Shown one piece after another: positions 20,672-29,441 of a stretch of DNA of 64,000 nt. The DNA comes from Modicisalibacter muralis (lineage in GTDB: Bacteria > Pseudomonadota > Gammaproteobacteria > Pseudomonadales > Halomonadaceae), in the NCBI RefSeq assembly GCF_900102945.1, contig NZ_FNGI01000001.1, positions 868,001 through 932,000 of the forward strand. The letters are read 5' to 3'. Under the pieces are notes generated by a model. That model had not been told where the DNA came from. It worked only from the letters and a program-made list of their open reading frames with translations, and ran no database searches. Numbering within the stretch: position 1 is the stretch's first letter; each line of letters begins with the position of its first letter. Both the position numbers and the translations under genes were made by a program.

Positions 20672-21568
20672 TTATACAGTGATTCCATAGGCCATGAGTG
20701 CATCAACCAGCGCCTGACCGCAACCGGGCAGCGCCTCGCGCTCGCGAACCACCACGCTACGTTCGCGCTCGGCCCATGACTCATCCAGCTCGACGACGCG
20801 AAGCTGCATGGTGCGCTGGTGGCGCAGTGCCGCCGACTCGGGAATGATGCCGATTCCCACTCCGGCCTCGATCATTCGGCAAGCCGCCTCGAAACCGAAT
20901 ACCTGAATACGCAGCGGTAAATCGCTGCCCAGGGCCTCGACCTGATCGCGCAGGAAACTCAGCAAGGTACTGCCGTCGTGCATGCCGATATGCGGGTAAT
21001 CCAGCGTCTCCTTGAAGCTGAGCTTGTCGCGCTCAGCCAGGGGATGGCCGAGCGGCACGCCGACCACCAGACGATCCTGACTGAACGGCAGCACCTCCAA
21101 CCCGGTGGCGGTCACCGCGCCGGCAACGATGCCCAGATCCGTCGAGCCATCGAGCACGCCGCGCACGATATCGCGGGTCAAGCGCTCTTGCAGATCCACC
21201 GTGACGCCAGGGCGCTCGGCCAGGAATACCGCCAGCACCTCGGGCATGAACTCGGTCACCGCCGTGGTGTTGGCGAAAATGCGCAAGTGGCCGGCGGCAC
21301 CGTCGCCGTATTCGGTGAACTCGCTCTTCAGATGATCCACCTGGCGCATGATCACTCGCGCCTGGCTCAACAGGCGCTGCCCGGCCGGGGTCAGCTCCAC
21401 GCCTTGGCTGCCCCGGTACAACAGGCGGCTGCCCAACTGCCCTTCCAACGCCTTGATACGCATGCTCGCCGCCGCCGCTGATAGGGAAGCCCGCCGCGCC
21501 CCACCGGTCAGGCTGGTTGCCTCGGCGACATGGATGAACAGGCGTAGGTCCGGCAAATCGAAGTGCAT
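20672..21568 (-). CDS. LysR family regulator of the itaconate cluster (ItcR/RipR-like)
   Basis: A 298-residue LysR protein. The N-terminal helix-turn-helix (LRLFIHVAEATSLTGGARRASLSAAAASMRIKALE) is followed by the two-lobed effector domain. It is transcribed away from the itaconate genes, with 140 bp between the two starts. That is the usual LysR arrangement and matches the regulator PA0877 next to the Pseudomonas aeruginosa itaconate operon. Likely activator responding to itaconate or itaconyl-CoA (inference by synteny). Confidence 0.82.
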   Translation of the reverse strand: MHFDLPDLRLFIHVAEATSLTGGARRASLSAAAASMRIKALEGQLGSRLLYRGSQGVELTPAGQRLLSQARVIMRQVDHLKSEFTEYGDGAAGHLRIFANTTAVTEFMPEVLAVFLAERPGVTVDLQERLTRDIVRGVLDGSTDLGIVAGAVTATGLEVLPFSQDRLVVGVPLGHPLAERDKLSFKETLDYPHIGMHDGSTLLSFLRDQVEALGSDLPLRIQVFGFEAACRMIEAGVGIGIIPESAALRHQRTMQLRVVELDESWAERERSVVVREREALPGCGQALVDALMAYGITV

Positions 21569-21708
21569 GGCGACTCACTCAAGAAACTGAAGACGAGCGG
21601 TGAGGATAGCGAATTCAGTAATGCCAAACGCCACCCCATGGAAATGCAAATTCCCGAAAAGCCGCATTGCGCGCAAGCTGCTAAAAACAAAACGTGGGAG
21701 AAAACCCT

Positions 21709-22545
21709 ATGGCCGGCGACCCAACAGACGATTGGCTTGGCAGGAAAGAATACAGTAACGATACCTTGGCTCCGGCGCTGGTCAAGCGTCTTGCCGCCAC
21801 CTTCGGGCAACCTGCGCCCGAACAGGGCGCCGCCCTGCCGCCGTTATGGCACTGGGCGTTCTTCCAGGAGCCATTGAGCGCCGAAGGGTTGGGACTCGAT
21901 GGCCACCCCGCACGCGGCGGTTTTCTGCCGCCCGCTGAAAACCGCAATCGCATGTGGGCCGGTGGGCGCATCGACTTTCTCGCGCCATTGAAGGTGGGCG
22001 TCGAGGCGCAACGTGAGTCGACCATCGCCAAGATCGACGAGAAACACGGCCGCACCGGCAAGTTGCTGTTCGTCACCGTGCGTCATGAGTACCGCCAGGA
22101 TGGACTGCTGACGCTTCAGGAAGAGCAGGATATCGTCTATCGCGAACCGAGTCCGCCGCGCCTGTCGCTCGACGACGACCTGCCTAGCCCGGAGTGGAGC
22201 GAGACCATCGAACCCACCTCGACGCTGCTGTTTCGCTATTCCGCGGCGACCTTCAATGGCCACCGCATCCACTACGACTGGCCCTACGCCACCGAACAGG
22301 AAGGCTACCCGGGCCTGGTCGTGCATGGCCCGATGATCGCCACGCTGATGGTACGTGCCTTCAAGAACGCCAATCCCGACGCCCTGCTGACGCACCTTGC
22401 TTACCGTGGCCTGCGACCACTGATTGCACCCGAGCCCTTTCGGGTCGCCGGACGGAGCTTAGCGCCGGGCAAGGCCGAACTCTGGGCCGTCAATAGCATG
22501 GGTCCCGCCCACCGTGCCGAACTCGAATACCAGGAGAGCCGTTGA
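21709..22545 (+). CDS. ich: itaconyl-CoA hydratase (MaoC/FAS1-like dehydratase family)
   Basis: Predicted to hydrate itaconyl-CoA to (S)-citramalyl-CoA. The 278 residues form a double hot-dog MaoC-like protein. The C-terminal half holds the hydratase motif FNGHRIHYDWPYA followed by YPGLVVHGPMIA, and RMWAGGRIDFLAPL lies in the N-terminal half, as in mesaconyl-C4-CoA hydratase relatives. The ATG at 21709 is preceded by GGGAG at 8 bp; a GTG at 21694 overlaps that ribosome site and is rejected. First gene of a five-gene operon whose order matches the itaconate operon of Pseudomonas aeruginosa (PA0878 is the hydratase). Confidence 0.82.
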   Translation: MAGDPTDDWLGRKEYSNDTLAPALVKRLAATFGQPAPEQGAALPPLWHWAFFQEPLSAEGLGLDGHPARGGFLPPAENRNRMWAGGRIDFLAPLKVGVEAQRESTIAKIDEKHGRTGKLLFVTVRHEYRQDGLLTLQEEQDIVYREPSPPRLSLDDDLPSPEWSETIEPTSTLLFRYSAATFNGHRIHYDWPYATEQEGYPGLVVHGPMIATLMVRAFKNANPDALLTHLAYRGLRPLIAPEPFRVAGRSLAPGKAELWAVNSMGPAHRAELEYQESR

Positions 22546-23709
22546 ATGTTCAGTCATGACGTTGAAGCCTTGAACGCCATTCGCGAGGGCGTGCGCAGCC
22601 TTTGCGCCAATTTCGATGCCGCCTATTGGCGCGGTGTCGACGAGCGCAAGGAATTTCCCGAAGCCTTCGTCACGGAGCTGACCGAGGCTGGCTGGCTGGC
22701 AGCGATGATTCCCGAGGAATATGGCGGCTCCGGCCTGGGGCTGACCGAAGCCTCGGTGATCCTCGAGGAAGTCAATCGTTGCGGCGGCAACTCCGGCACC
22801 GTGCATGGCCAGATGTACAACATGTTCACCTTGCTGCGTCACGGCTCCGAGGAGCAAAAGCGTAAATTCCTGCCGCGCATCGCCGCCGGTGAGCTGCGCC
22901 TGCAATCGATGGCCGTGACCGAGCCCACTACCGGTACCGATACCACCAAGATCAAGACCACGGCGGTGAAGCGCGGCGACAAGTACGTCGTCAATGGCCA
23001 GAAGGTGTGGATCTCTCGGATTCAGCACTCCGACCTGATGATCCTGCTGGCCCGCACCACACCGCTTGCCGAGGTGAAAAAGAAGGTCGACGGCATGTCG
23101 ATCTTCCTGGTCGACCTGGCCGCGGCGATCGGTAACGGCATGAGCGTCCAGCCGATCGCCAATATGGTCAACCATGAGACCAACGAGCTGTTCTTCGACA
23201 ATCTGGAGCTTCCCGCCGACAGTCTGATCGGTGAGGAAGGCAAGGGTTTTCGCTATATCCTCGACGGCCTCAACGCCGAGCGCACGTTGATCGCCGCCGA
23301 ATGCATCGGCGATGGCCGCTGGTTCATCGACAAGGCCAGCCAGTACGCCCGTGAGCGTGAAGTGTTCGGCCGCCCCATCGGCCAGAACCAGGGCGTGCAG
23401 TTTCCCATCGCCGAGGCGCATATCGAGGTCGAGGCCGCCGATCTGATGCGCTGGCGCGCCTGTCACGAATACGACGCCGGCCAGCCCGCCGGCGCCAGCG
23501 CCAACATGGCCAAGTACCTGGCCGCCAAGGCCTCGTGGGAAGCCGCCAACGTATGCCTGCAAACCCACGGCGGCTTCGGCTTCGCCAGCGAATACGACGT
23601 CGAGCGCAAGTTCCGCGAGACCCGCCTGTATCAGGTCGCGCCGATCTCGACCAACCTGATCCTGTCCTATGTGTCCGAGCATTTGCTCGAGCTGCCCCGC
23701 TCCTTTTAA
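22546..23709 (+). CDS. acyl-CoA dehydrogenase family protein of the itaconate cluster
   Basis: A 387-residue acyl-CoA dehydrogenase homologue, the syntenic counterpart of PA0879. SMAVTEPTTGTDTT is the flavin-barrel motif and VWISRIQHSD follows. The usual C-terminal catalytic glutamate (YEG) is absent; the segment reads YQVAP (362-366). A glutamate at 245 in LNAERT lies where isovaleryl-CoA dehydrogenase keeps its base on another helix. The enzyme may process a C5 dicarboxylic acyl-CoA such as methylsuccinyl-CoA, but the basic itaconate pathway does not need it and the role is unproven. ATG directly follows the previous stop. Confidence 0.82.
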   Translation: MFSHDVEALNAIREGVRSLCANFDAAYWRGVDERKEFPEAFVTELTEAGWLAAMIPEEYGGSGLGLTEASVILEEVNRCGGNSGTVHGQMYNMFTLLRHGSEEQKRKFLPRIAAGELRLQSMAVTEPTTGTDTTKIKTTAVKRGDKYVVNGQKVWISRIQHSDLMILLARTTPLAEVKKKVDGMSIFLVDLAAAIGNGMSVQPIANMVNHETNELFFDNLELPADSLIGEEGKGFRYILDGLNAERTLIAAECIGDGRWFIDKASQYAREREVFGRPIGQNQGVQFPIAEAHIEVEAADLMRWRACHEYDAGQPAGASANMAKYLAAKASWEAANVCLQTHGGFGFASEYDVERKFRETRLYQVAPISTNLILSYVSEHLLELPRSF

Positions 23710-23728
23710 AGGCTCCTGGGAGATACTG

Positions 23729-25135
23729 ATGAGTAATCCGACTCGTACCCTCGCCGACTTTCTGGCCGGGCTGCGCTACGCCGATCTACCGGTCCCGGTC
23801 GTCGATCGCACCGAGGAGCTGTTTCTCGATTGGCTCGGCTCGGCGCTGGCCGGCAAGGACTATCATCCGATTCCGTTATTCGAGCGCTATGCGAGGCGTA
23901 TGGGGCCTGGTGTCGGCTCGGGTAACGCCGGCAGCCAGATTCTGACCACCCGCGAGTTGTCCTCGCCCTACTTCGCCGCCCTGGTCAACGCCGCCGCCTC
24001 GCACGTCGTTGAACAGGACGACCTGCACAACAGCTCCGTGCTGCACCCCGGTACCGTGGTGTTTCCCGCCGTGCTGGCCGCCGCGCAGGATCTCGGCAAG
24101 AGCGGCGAGGAGCTGATCACCGCCGCTGTCGCCGGTTATGAAGCTGGCATTCGCATCGGCGAATTTCTCGGCCGCTCGCATTATCGCACCTTCCACACCA
24201 CCGGCACCGTGGGCACTCTCGCCGCAGCCGTGGCGGTCGGCAAGTTGCTGGACTTCGATAGCGACGCCTTCGTGCATGCGATCGGCAGCGCCGGCACCCA
24301 GGCGGCCGGGTTGTGGGAGTTCTTGCGTGACGGCGCCGACTCCAAGCAGTTGCATACCGCCAAGGCGGCGGCCGATGGCTTGCTCGCCGCCTATCTGACC
24401 GCCGACGGCCTGACCGGTGCTCGGCGCATTCTCGACGGCGCCCAGGGCCTGGCCGCCGGCATGTCCCAGGACGCCGATGCCGCGCATCTGACCGACCGGC
24501 TGGGCAGCCGCTGGGCGCTGGTCGAAACCTCGTTCAAATACCATGCGTCGTGCCGCCATACCCACCCCGCCGCCGACGCGCTACTCGACCTGATGCAGCG
24601 CGAAGGGCTCGCCCACGACGATATCGTCAGCGTCACGGCGCGCGTCCACCAGGCCGCCATCGATGTGCTCGGCGCGGTGGACGTTCCGCATACAGTGCAT
24701 CAGGCCAAGTTCTCGATGGGCACCGTACTCGGCCTGATCGCCGTACATGGCAAGGCCGGCCTCGAGGAATTCCAGCGCCATGCGCTGAGCGATACCAACG
24801 TCGCCGCGTTTCGCGCCAAGGTGTCGATGCAACTCGACAGCGAGGTCGATGACGCCTATCCGCGTCGCTGGTTGGGTCGCATCGAGGCGATCGATCGTAG
24901 CGGGCAGCATTGGGTATCGGCCATCGACGAGCCCAAGGGCGACCCCGGCAATACCCTCAGCCGCGCTGAACTCGCTAACAAATTCCATCGCCTGGTGGCG
25001 TTTTCCGGCGCCGCCAGCGTGGCCGAGGCGGATTCGCTCATCGCTTCGAGCTGGGATTTGCGCCATCTCGCGCGCCTCGACGCGCAACTGTTACCAACGA
25101 GCAATGCCGAGGCTGCAACGAGGAGTCCCGCATGA
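23729..25135 (+). CDS. MmgE/PrpD family protein (cis-aconitate decarboxylase / 2-methylcitrate dehydratase family)
   Basis: A 468-residue MmgE/PrpD protein: helical N-terminal domain with VVEQDDLHNSSVLHPGTVVFPA, the middle ETSFKYHASCRHTHPAADAL, and a smaller C-terminal domain. The family includes 2-methylcitrate dehydratase and the cis-aconitate decarboxylase that makes itaconate in macrophages. It is the counterpart of PA0881 in the Pseudomonas itaconate operon, where its job is not settled. The ATG at 23729 follows CTGGGAG; the longer frame read-in from 23669 lies inside the dehydrogenase gene. The stop overlaps the start of the CoA-transferase gene. Confidence 0.83.
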   Translation: MSNPTRTLADFLAGLRYADLPVPVVDRTEELFLDWLGSALAGKDYHPIPLFERYARRMGPGVGSGNAGSQILTTRELSSPYFAALVNAAASHVVEQDDLHNSSVLHPGTVVFPAVLAAAQDLGKSGEELITAAVAGYEAGIRIGEFLGRSHYRTFHTTGTVGTLAAAVAVGKLLDFDSDAFVHAIGSAGTQAAGLWEFLRDGADSKQLHTAKAAADGLLAAYLTADGLTGARRILDGAQGLAAGMSQDADAAHLTDRLGSRWALVETSFKYHASCRHTHPAADALLDLMQREGLAHDDIVSVTARVHQAAIDVLGAVDVPHTVHQAKFSMGTVLGLIAVHGKAGLEEFQRHALSDTNVAAFRAKVSMQLDSEVDDAYPRRWLGRIEAIDRSGQHWVSAIDEPKGDPGNTLSRAELANKFHRLVAFSGAASVAEADSLIASSWDLRHLARLDAQLLPTSNAEAATRSPA

Positions 25136-26337
25136 TGAACACCGCAAACGGCCAGCGCCCATTGGCGGGAATTACCGTCGTCAGCCTGGAACATGCGATT
25201 GCCGCGCCCTTCTGTACTCGTCAACTCGCCGACCTGGGCGCGCGGGTGATCAAGGTCGAACGCCCCGGCGTCGGTGACTTCGCGCGCGGCTACGATGAGC
25301 GCGTACGCGGCCTGGCCTCGCATTTCGTGTGGACCAACCGCTCCAAGGAGAGCCTGACGCTGAACCTCAAGCATGATGAGAGCGTTGAGATACTCGATCG
25401 CTTGCTGACCGAAGCCGACGTATTGGTGCAGAACCTCGCCCCCGGCGCCGCCGCGCGCCTCGGCCTGTCGTTCGAGCGCTTGCATGAACGCCACCCCCGG
25501 CTGATCGTCTGCGATATCTCTGGCTATGGCGAAGGCGGCCCCTATCAGGACAAGAAGGCCTACGATCTGCTGATCCAGAGCGAAGGTGGCTTCCTCTCGG
25601 TGACCGGTGGGCCGGGCGACGACGAGATGGCCAAGGCGGGTTGCTCGATCGCCGATATCGCCGCCGGCATGTACGCCCAGAGCAGCATTCTTTCCGCACT
25701 GTTGCTACGCGGGCAGACTGGCGAAGGTAGCCATATCGACGTGTCGATGCTGGAAAGCCTGGTGGAATGGATGGGCTATCCGATGTACTACGCCTTCGAA
25801 GATGCCGAACCACCACCCCGCGCCGGCGCCTCGCACGCCACCATCTATCCCTATGGGCCCTTCGCCACCGGCGACGGTCAGACAGTGATGCTGGGGCTGC
25901 AGAACGAGCGCGAGTGGCAGGTATTCTGCGAGCGCGTGCTCGAGCGTCCGACACTCGCCGACGACGAGCGCTTCGCGGCCAACTTCAAGCGTTCGGCCAA
26001 TCGCCAGGCACTGCGCGAGATCATCCACGAAGCCTTTGCCGAACTCAGCGCCGAGGACGTAATCGCGCGTCTCGATGCGGCGCAGATCGCCAATGCCCAT
26101 GTCAACGACATGCACGGCGTGTGGAAGCACCCGCAACTTAGCGCCCGCCAGCGCTGGACGAACATCGAAAGTCCCAGCGGCACGCTGCCCGCGTTGCTGC
26201 CGCCGGGCCGCAGCAACGCCTTCGCGCCACGCATGGACGCCGTGCCGGCACTCGGCGAACACAGCGCGACGATTCTCGCCGAACTAGGCTATGCCGAGGC
26301 CGATATCATGCGCCTACGCGAGGCCGGCAGCCTATGA
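25132..26337 (+). CDS. ict: itaconate CoA-transferase (class III, CaiB/BaiF family)
   Basis: Class III CoA-transferase of 401 residues predicted to move CoA from succinyl-CoA to itaconate. The N terminus LAGITVVSLEHAIAAPFCTRQLADLGARVIKVERPG, the FVWTNRSKESLTLNLK segment and AYDLLIQSEGG with the likely catalytic Asp145 are standard for the family. It is syntenic with PA0882 of Pseudomonas aeruginosa, shown to be itaconate CoA-transferase. Start overlaps the previous stop (ATGATGA, two possible ATGs). With the hydratase and lyase it gives itaconate to pyruvate plus acetyl-CoA. Confidence 0.85.
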   Translation: MMNTANGQRPLAGITVVSLEHAIAAPFCTRQLADLGARVIKVERPGVGDFARGYDERVRGLASHFVWTNRSKESLTLNLKHDESVEILDRLLTEADVLVQNLAPGAAARLGLSFERLHERHPRLIVCDISGYGEGGPYQDKKAYDLLIQSEGGFLSVTGGPGDDEMAKAGCSIADIAAGMYAQSSILSALLLRGQTGEGSHIDVSMLESLVEWMGYPMYYAFEDAEPPPRAGASHATIYPYGPFATGDGQTVMLGLQNEREWQVFCERVLERPTLADDERFAANFKRSANRQALREIIHEAFAELSAEDVIARLDAAQIANAHVNDMHGVWKHPQLSARQRWTNIESPSGTLPALLPPGRSNAFAPRMDAVPALGEHSATILAELGYAEADIMRLREAGSL

Positions 26338-26363
26338 ACCACAGCAGACAGCAGGAGACATTG

Positions 26364-27212
26364 ATGGCCCATGCCGTGTGCCGCTCCGCCTTATTCGTGC
26401 CCGCCACGCGCGCCGAGCGCATTCCCAAGGCACTGGCCAGCGGCGCCGACGCGGTGATCGTCGATCTCGAGGATGCCGTCGGCGAGGCCGACAAAAGATC
26501 GGCGCGCCAAGCCCTGGAGGTTTTCCTGAAGGACACGCCTGATGCCACCTTCCATGTACGCATCAATGCGTCCACCAGCCGGCATTTCGAGGACGACCTG
26601 GCGTTATGCCGACGGCACGACGGGATCAGGGGCATCGTCGTGCCCAAGGCAGAGAGCGTTGCGACACTGGAGCGCGTCGCGACCTGCAATAAACCGCTAT
26701 GGCCGCTGATTGAAACCGCGCGCGGTCTATTGGCGCTGGCCAGTCTGGTCGACGTCGCGGGTGTCGAGCGGCTGAGTTTCGGCGCGCTGGATCTCGGCCT
26801 GGAGCTGGGTCTGACGCCCGGCAGTGAAGGCGCCGAACGCTTGCTCGATCAGGCGCGATACCAATTGCGGGTTCACTCCACCGCGGCGGGATTGGCGGCG
26901 CCGCTGGAGAGCGTGCACCCGTCTATCGACGACAGCCAGAGTATACGACTCGCCGCGATTCGGGCTCGCGACATGGGTTTCGCCGGCATGCTGTGCATTC
27001 ACCCGCGCCAGTTGGAGCCGATCCATCGCGCTTTCTCGCCGAGTCTCACCGAACTCGCCTGGGCGCAACGCGTGCTGGAAGCCGCTGAACGATCGCATGG
27101 GGCCTTCAGCGTCGACGGACAGATGGTCGACGCCCCGGTCATCGAACGCGCCCGGCGCATCATGGCCATCTCCGAAAGCGTGGCAGGCATGAATAGCGTG
27201 GAGCGGGACTGA
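26364..27212 (+). CDS. ccl: (S)-citramalyl-CoA lyase (HpcH/HpaI aldolase / citrate lyase beta family)
   Basis: Cleaves citramalyl-CoA to acetyl-CoA and pyruvate. The 282 residues show SALFVPATRAERIPKAL, VIVDLEDAV (34-39 region), PLIETARG (Glu117) and LSFGALDLGLELG (Asp143), the CitE-type magnesium and substrate residues. I chose the ATG at 26364, with CAGGAGA about 6 bp upstream; an ATG at 26334 overlapping the ict stop would add ten residues. The last 69 bp are repeated, 90% identical and in frame, at 30647-30715 behind the inserted cassette. The gene therefore looks intact but with its 3' end duplicated. Confidence 0.85.
   Translation: MAHAVCRSALFVPATRAERIPKALASGADAVIVDLEDAVGEADKRSARQALEVFLKDTPDATFHVRINASTSRHFEDDLALCRRHDGIRGIVVPKAESVATLERVATCNKPLWPLIETARGLLALASLVDVAGVERLSFGALDLGLELGLTPGSEGAERLLDQARYQLRVHSTAAGLAAPLESVHPSIDDSQSIRLAAIRARDMGFAGMLCIHPRQLEPIHRAFSPSLTELAWAQRVLEAAERSHGAFSVDGQMVDAPVIERARRIMAISESVAGMNSVERD
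27144..27212 (+). repeat. copy 1 of a 69-bp direct repeat (3' end of ccl)
   Basis: The last 22 codons plus stop of the lyase gene. They match 30647-30715 in the same orientation at 62 of 69 bases, keeping the reading frame and the stop codon. It marks the left edge of the lipase/lipoprotein cassette. Confidence 0.9.
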
Positions 27213-27307
27213 TGGCAGACATCGTGTGCCGATGCGCCTCCTTATGTAAGATATTTCCTACGCAACTTTAATCTATTGGCCATTCCCAGCCCGACTCGCT
27301 TCACGTA

Positions 27308-27341
27308 GCGTTCCTTGTTCGCTTATTCCGTCAAGGAACGC
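27308..27341 (+). promoter_or_regulatory. inverted repeat covering the ribosome site of the cassette's first ORF
   Basis: GCGTTCCTTG and CAAGGAACGC are perfect 10-bp arms with a 14-bp spacer, about 100 bp after the ccl stop. The right arm contains the AAGGAA ribosome-binding sequence of the small ORF at 27345, so the folded RNA would hide it. It could equally be a protein operator or a weak terminator for the itaconate operon. Confidence 0.5.
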
Positions 27342-27344
27342 CCA

Positions 27345-27512
27345 TTGACCCGCTCGACCCACTCTCCTCCCATAGCTCCCCAACGGCTCTTGAAATCGCG
27401 TTTTTTGGTCGAACTGGCCATGCATCGCGACGGGCGGCGTGAGATGCACGAAGTCGTGCTGGAAGCCCACATCGCCAGCGGCAGCGTATCCCGTACCGGA
27501 GAGCCGCAATGA
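27345..27512 (+). CDS. small hypothetical protein, coupled to the lipase gene
   Basis: A possible 55-residue protein starting at a TTG with AAGGA 7 bp upstream; an ATG further in would leave only about 30 residues. It is basic and soluble-looking (LLKSRFLVELAMHRDGRR, then EVVLEAHIASGSV) and matches no family I recognise. Its TGA overlaps the ATG of the lipase gene (ATGA), which argues that it is translated and coupled. It may be a chaperone/adaptor remnant or the end of a larger lost gene. Existence is uncertain. Confidence 0.35.
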   Translation: MTRSTHSPPIAPQRLLKSRFLVELAMHRDGRREMHEVVLEAHIASGSVSRTGEPQ

Positions 27513-29419
27513 TCTACGACTCGCTGCCCTTCCAGCCTGCCTGCCATGCCGGCAGCGGCGTGACGATGCCGGCCGATTGCGCTGCCAAGGTATTGGTGGT
27601 TCTCGAACACCGGGACACCCTGGGGCGGCCGCTGCCCGAGGGCATTCGGGTCGAGGTGCGCGATAGCCGCCGGAAACGTTACCTGGGCGTCACCGATGCC
27701 GAGGGCCTCAGCCAGCATCCCGGCGTGATCGCCGGGCTGTTTTCCTGGCAATTGCTGGCCGCGCCGGGGCGCCATCTGGTGGCCGTCGACGACCGGCCGG
27801 TGCATCCCGTCGCGGCGGGGTTGGGTGCGCCGGAAGCGTATGCGGTGATGCACGAGACCACCGTGACCGCGACCTATCTGCCACCACCGATCCTCATCGA
27901 CCTGCATACGCCGCCGGGCAGCGGCGCGGATCGCTTGAGCGACGACCAACTCGAGCAATTACGCCTGGACGGCGGGAGCGCCACGCTGTTCGTGCACGGC
28001 TACAACGTCGCCCGCGGCGACTGGAGCCGCTTCAGTGTCGAGGCCGAGGCTGCCGACGCCGGTGGGCCGTTTCGCTTAGGCGCCCCGCTGCTGCGTCCCA
28101 GCGGCGCGGCCACGGTGTCCACGCTGTGCCAGAGCCAGGCTTTGGAGGCCGATGCGCGCGGCCTGAACGGCAGCGGCGCCTGTAGCTGGCTGGCCAGCAT
28201 GGAGCTGCAATTGAATCGCGCCGCCGGGATGACGGACGATGATTGGCGACCCTACAGCCGGGTGGTGGGTATCGCCTGGCCCGGCGACACCGGGTCAACC
28301 GCCTTCGTCGAGGCCGAGTTCAGCGCCCTGCAAAGCGGCCGGCGGTTGGTCACGGTGCTCGGGCAACTGGTCGACGCCAAACTGTCGATCAACATCGTCA
28401 GTCATTCGCTGGGCGCGCGGGTGGTGCTCAGCGCGCTGAACATCCTCGGCGAGCGTATAACGGGCCCGTGCATCGACAATCTGTTTCTGTGGGAACCGGC
28501 GGTGGCCGACAATGCCCTGTCGCCGGACAGCCCCTTTACCACGGCCGCGCTGAAGGGCGGCTACGACGAGGCCTTCGGCCAGGATTCGCCGGGCCGCGAG
28601 ACGCACCCGCTGGGCATGGGCACCTTCCCGCTGGCGCATCGCTCAATAAAGAACGTCGTGGTGCTGCACTCGCGCGAGGACGGCATCCTCGGCCCCAGCG
28701 GCGAAGCGGACGCCAGTGCATGGTACGATCCCCGCGATTGGCTGGACGACGTCGCGGCCTTCGTCGACGCGCCCCAGGACGACCGCCTGGGCACACTGGG
28801 CGGCGCCTACCCCAAGAAGTGGTGGACCTTCCCGCCGCTACTCGCCGGCGGCCTGGGCTATTTTCGCGACTATTATTTCGAACGCGCGCGGGCGCTGGGC
28901 GGCGACTGGGAAGCGGCAATGTTGGTGCACCTGCAGCAGCGTGCCCAGCACGAACCCCACATCCAGCGCCTTATCGATCACGCCTGGGAGACCCTCACCC
29001 AGGCAATATGCGACGAAGCGCGCCGCGTGGCAACGGCCACCCCCGCCGGCCCGCTCGACCCGGCCATCCCGCTGCCGGAATACGACCTGCTCAAGCCACT
29101 GGCGCATCATGGCCGGATCGGCGAACTCATGGCGGAACGCTTCGCCGAGCGCCTGCGGTTATTGGGCCAGCGCGACAACTGGCAGCCGCGCGATCGCCGT
29201 GTGCGCCCGGCGCTGGGGCTGGTGGGGTTTGAAAAGATGGAAGATGTAGAGTTTTTCAAACGTAGAATAGATCTGGATATATTCGAGCCCATCGACCAAT
29301 CGAAGTGGCTGTTCGCTCACTCGGCGATGAAATACCCCACCGAGGAAATCTTCATCAAGAGCTATCAGGATGGCATTGTGGAACGAATCAAAAGGAACTC
29401 GAACTTTGGCCGCTATTAA
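27509..29419 (+). CDS. alpha/beta-hydrolase (lipase-like) with N-terminal transthyretin-like region; candidate secreted antibacterial effector
   Basis: 636 residues. Residues about 25-120 (VLVVLEHRDTLGRPLPEGIRVEVRD ... YLGVTDAEG) look like a transthyretin/carboxypeptidase-regulatory beta-sandwich, a carrier domain seen on type VI secretion effectors. From about 155 an alpha/beta-hydrolase follows: VHGYN (162-166) as oxyanion element and SHSLG with nucleophile Ser300 in NIVSHSLGARVVLSALN. There is no Sec signal peptide. The C terminus (last 60 residues) becomes AT-richer. The next gene encodes a lipoprotein, the arrangement of lipase effectors and their periplasmic immunity proteins. No VgrG, Hcp or Tss gene lies in the window, so delivery by type VI secretion is inference. 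Confidence 0.7.
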   Translation: MIYDSLPFQPACHAGSGVTMPADCAAKVLVVLEHRDTLGRPLPEGIRVEVRDSRRKRYLGVTDAEGLSQHPGVIAGLFSWQLLAAPGRHLVAVDDRPVHPVAAGLGAPEAYAVMHETTVTATYLPPPILIDLHTPPGSGADRLSDDQLEQLRLDGGSATLFVHGYNVARGDWSRFSVEAEAADAGGPFRLGAPLLRPSGAATVSTLCQSQALEADARGLNGSGACSWLASMELQLNRAAGMTDDDWRPYSRVVGIAWPGDTGSTAFVEAEFSALQSGRRLVTVLGQLVDAKLSINIVSHSLGARVVLSALNILGERITGPCIDNLFLWEPAVADNALSPDSPFTTAALKGGYDEAFGQDSPGRETHPLGMGTFPLAHRSIKNVVVLHSREDGILGPSGEADASAWYDPRDWLDDVAAFVDAPQDDRLGTLGGAYPKKWWTFPPLLAGGLGYFRDYYFERARALGGDWEAAMLVHLQQRAQHEPHIQRLIDHAWETLTQAICDEARRVATATPAGPLDPAIPLPEYDLLKPLAHHGRIGELMAERFAERLRLLGQRDNWQPRDRRVRPALGLVGFEKMEDVEFFKRRIDLDIFEPIDQSKWLFAHSAMKYPTEEIFIKSYQDGIVERIKRNSNFGRY

Positions 29420-29441
29420 TAAACTTCAAGCCCGGTTTCTT

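Noticed and set aside
22459-23682. A 407-codon minus-strand frame opposite the acyl-CoA dehydrogenase gene
   Set aside because: Antisense shadow of a motif-complete gene; no ribosome site or domain.
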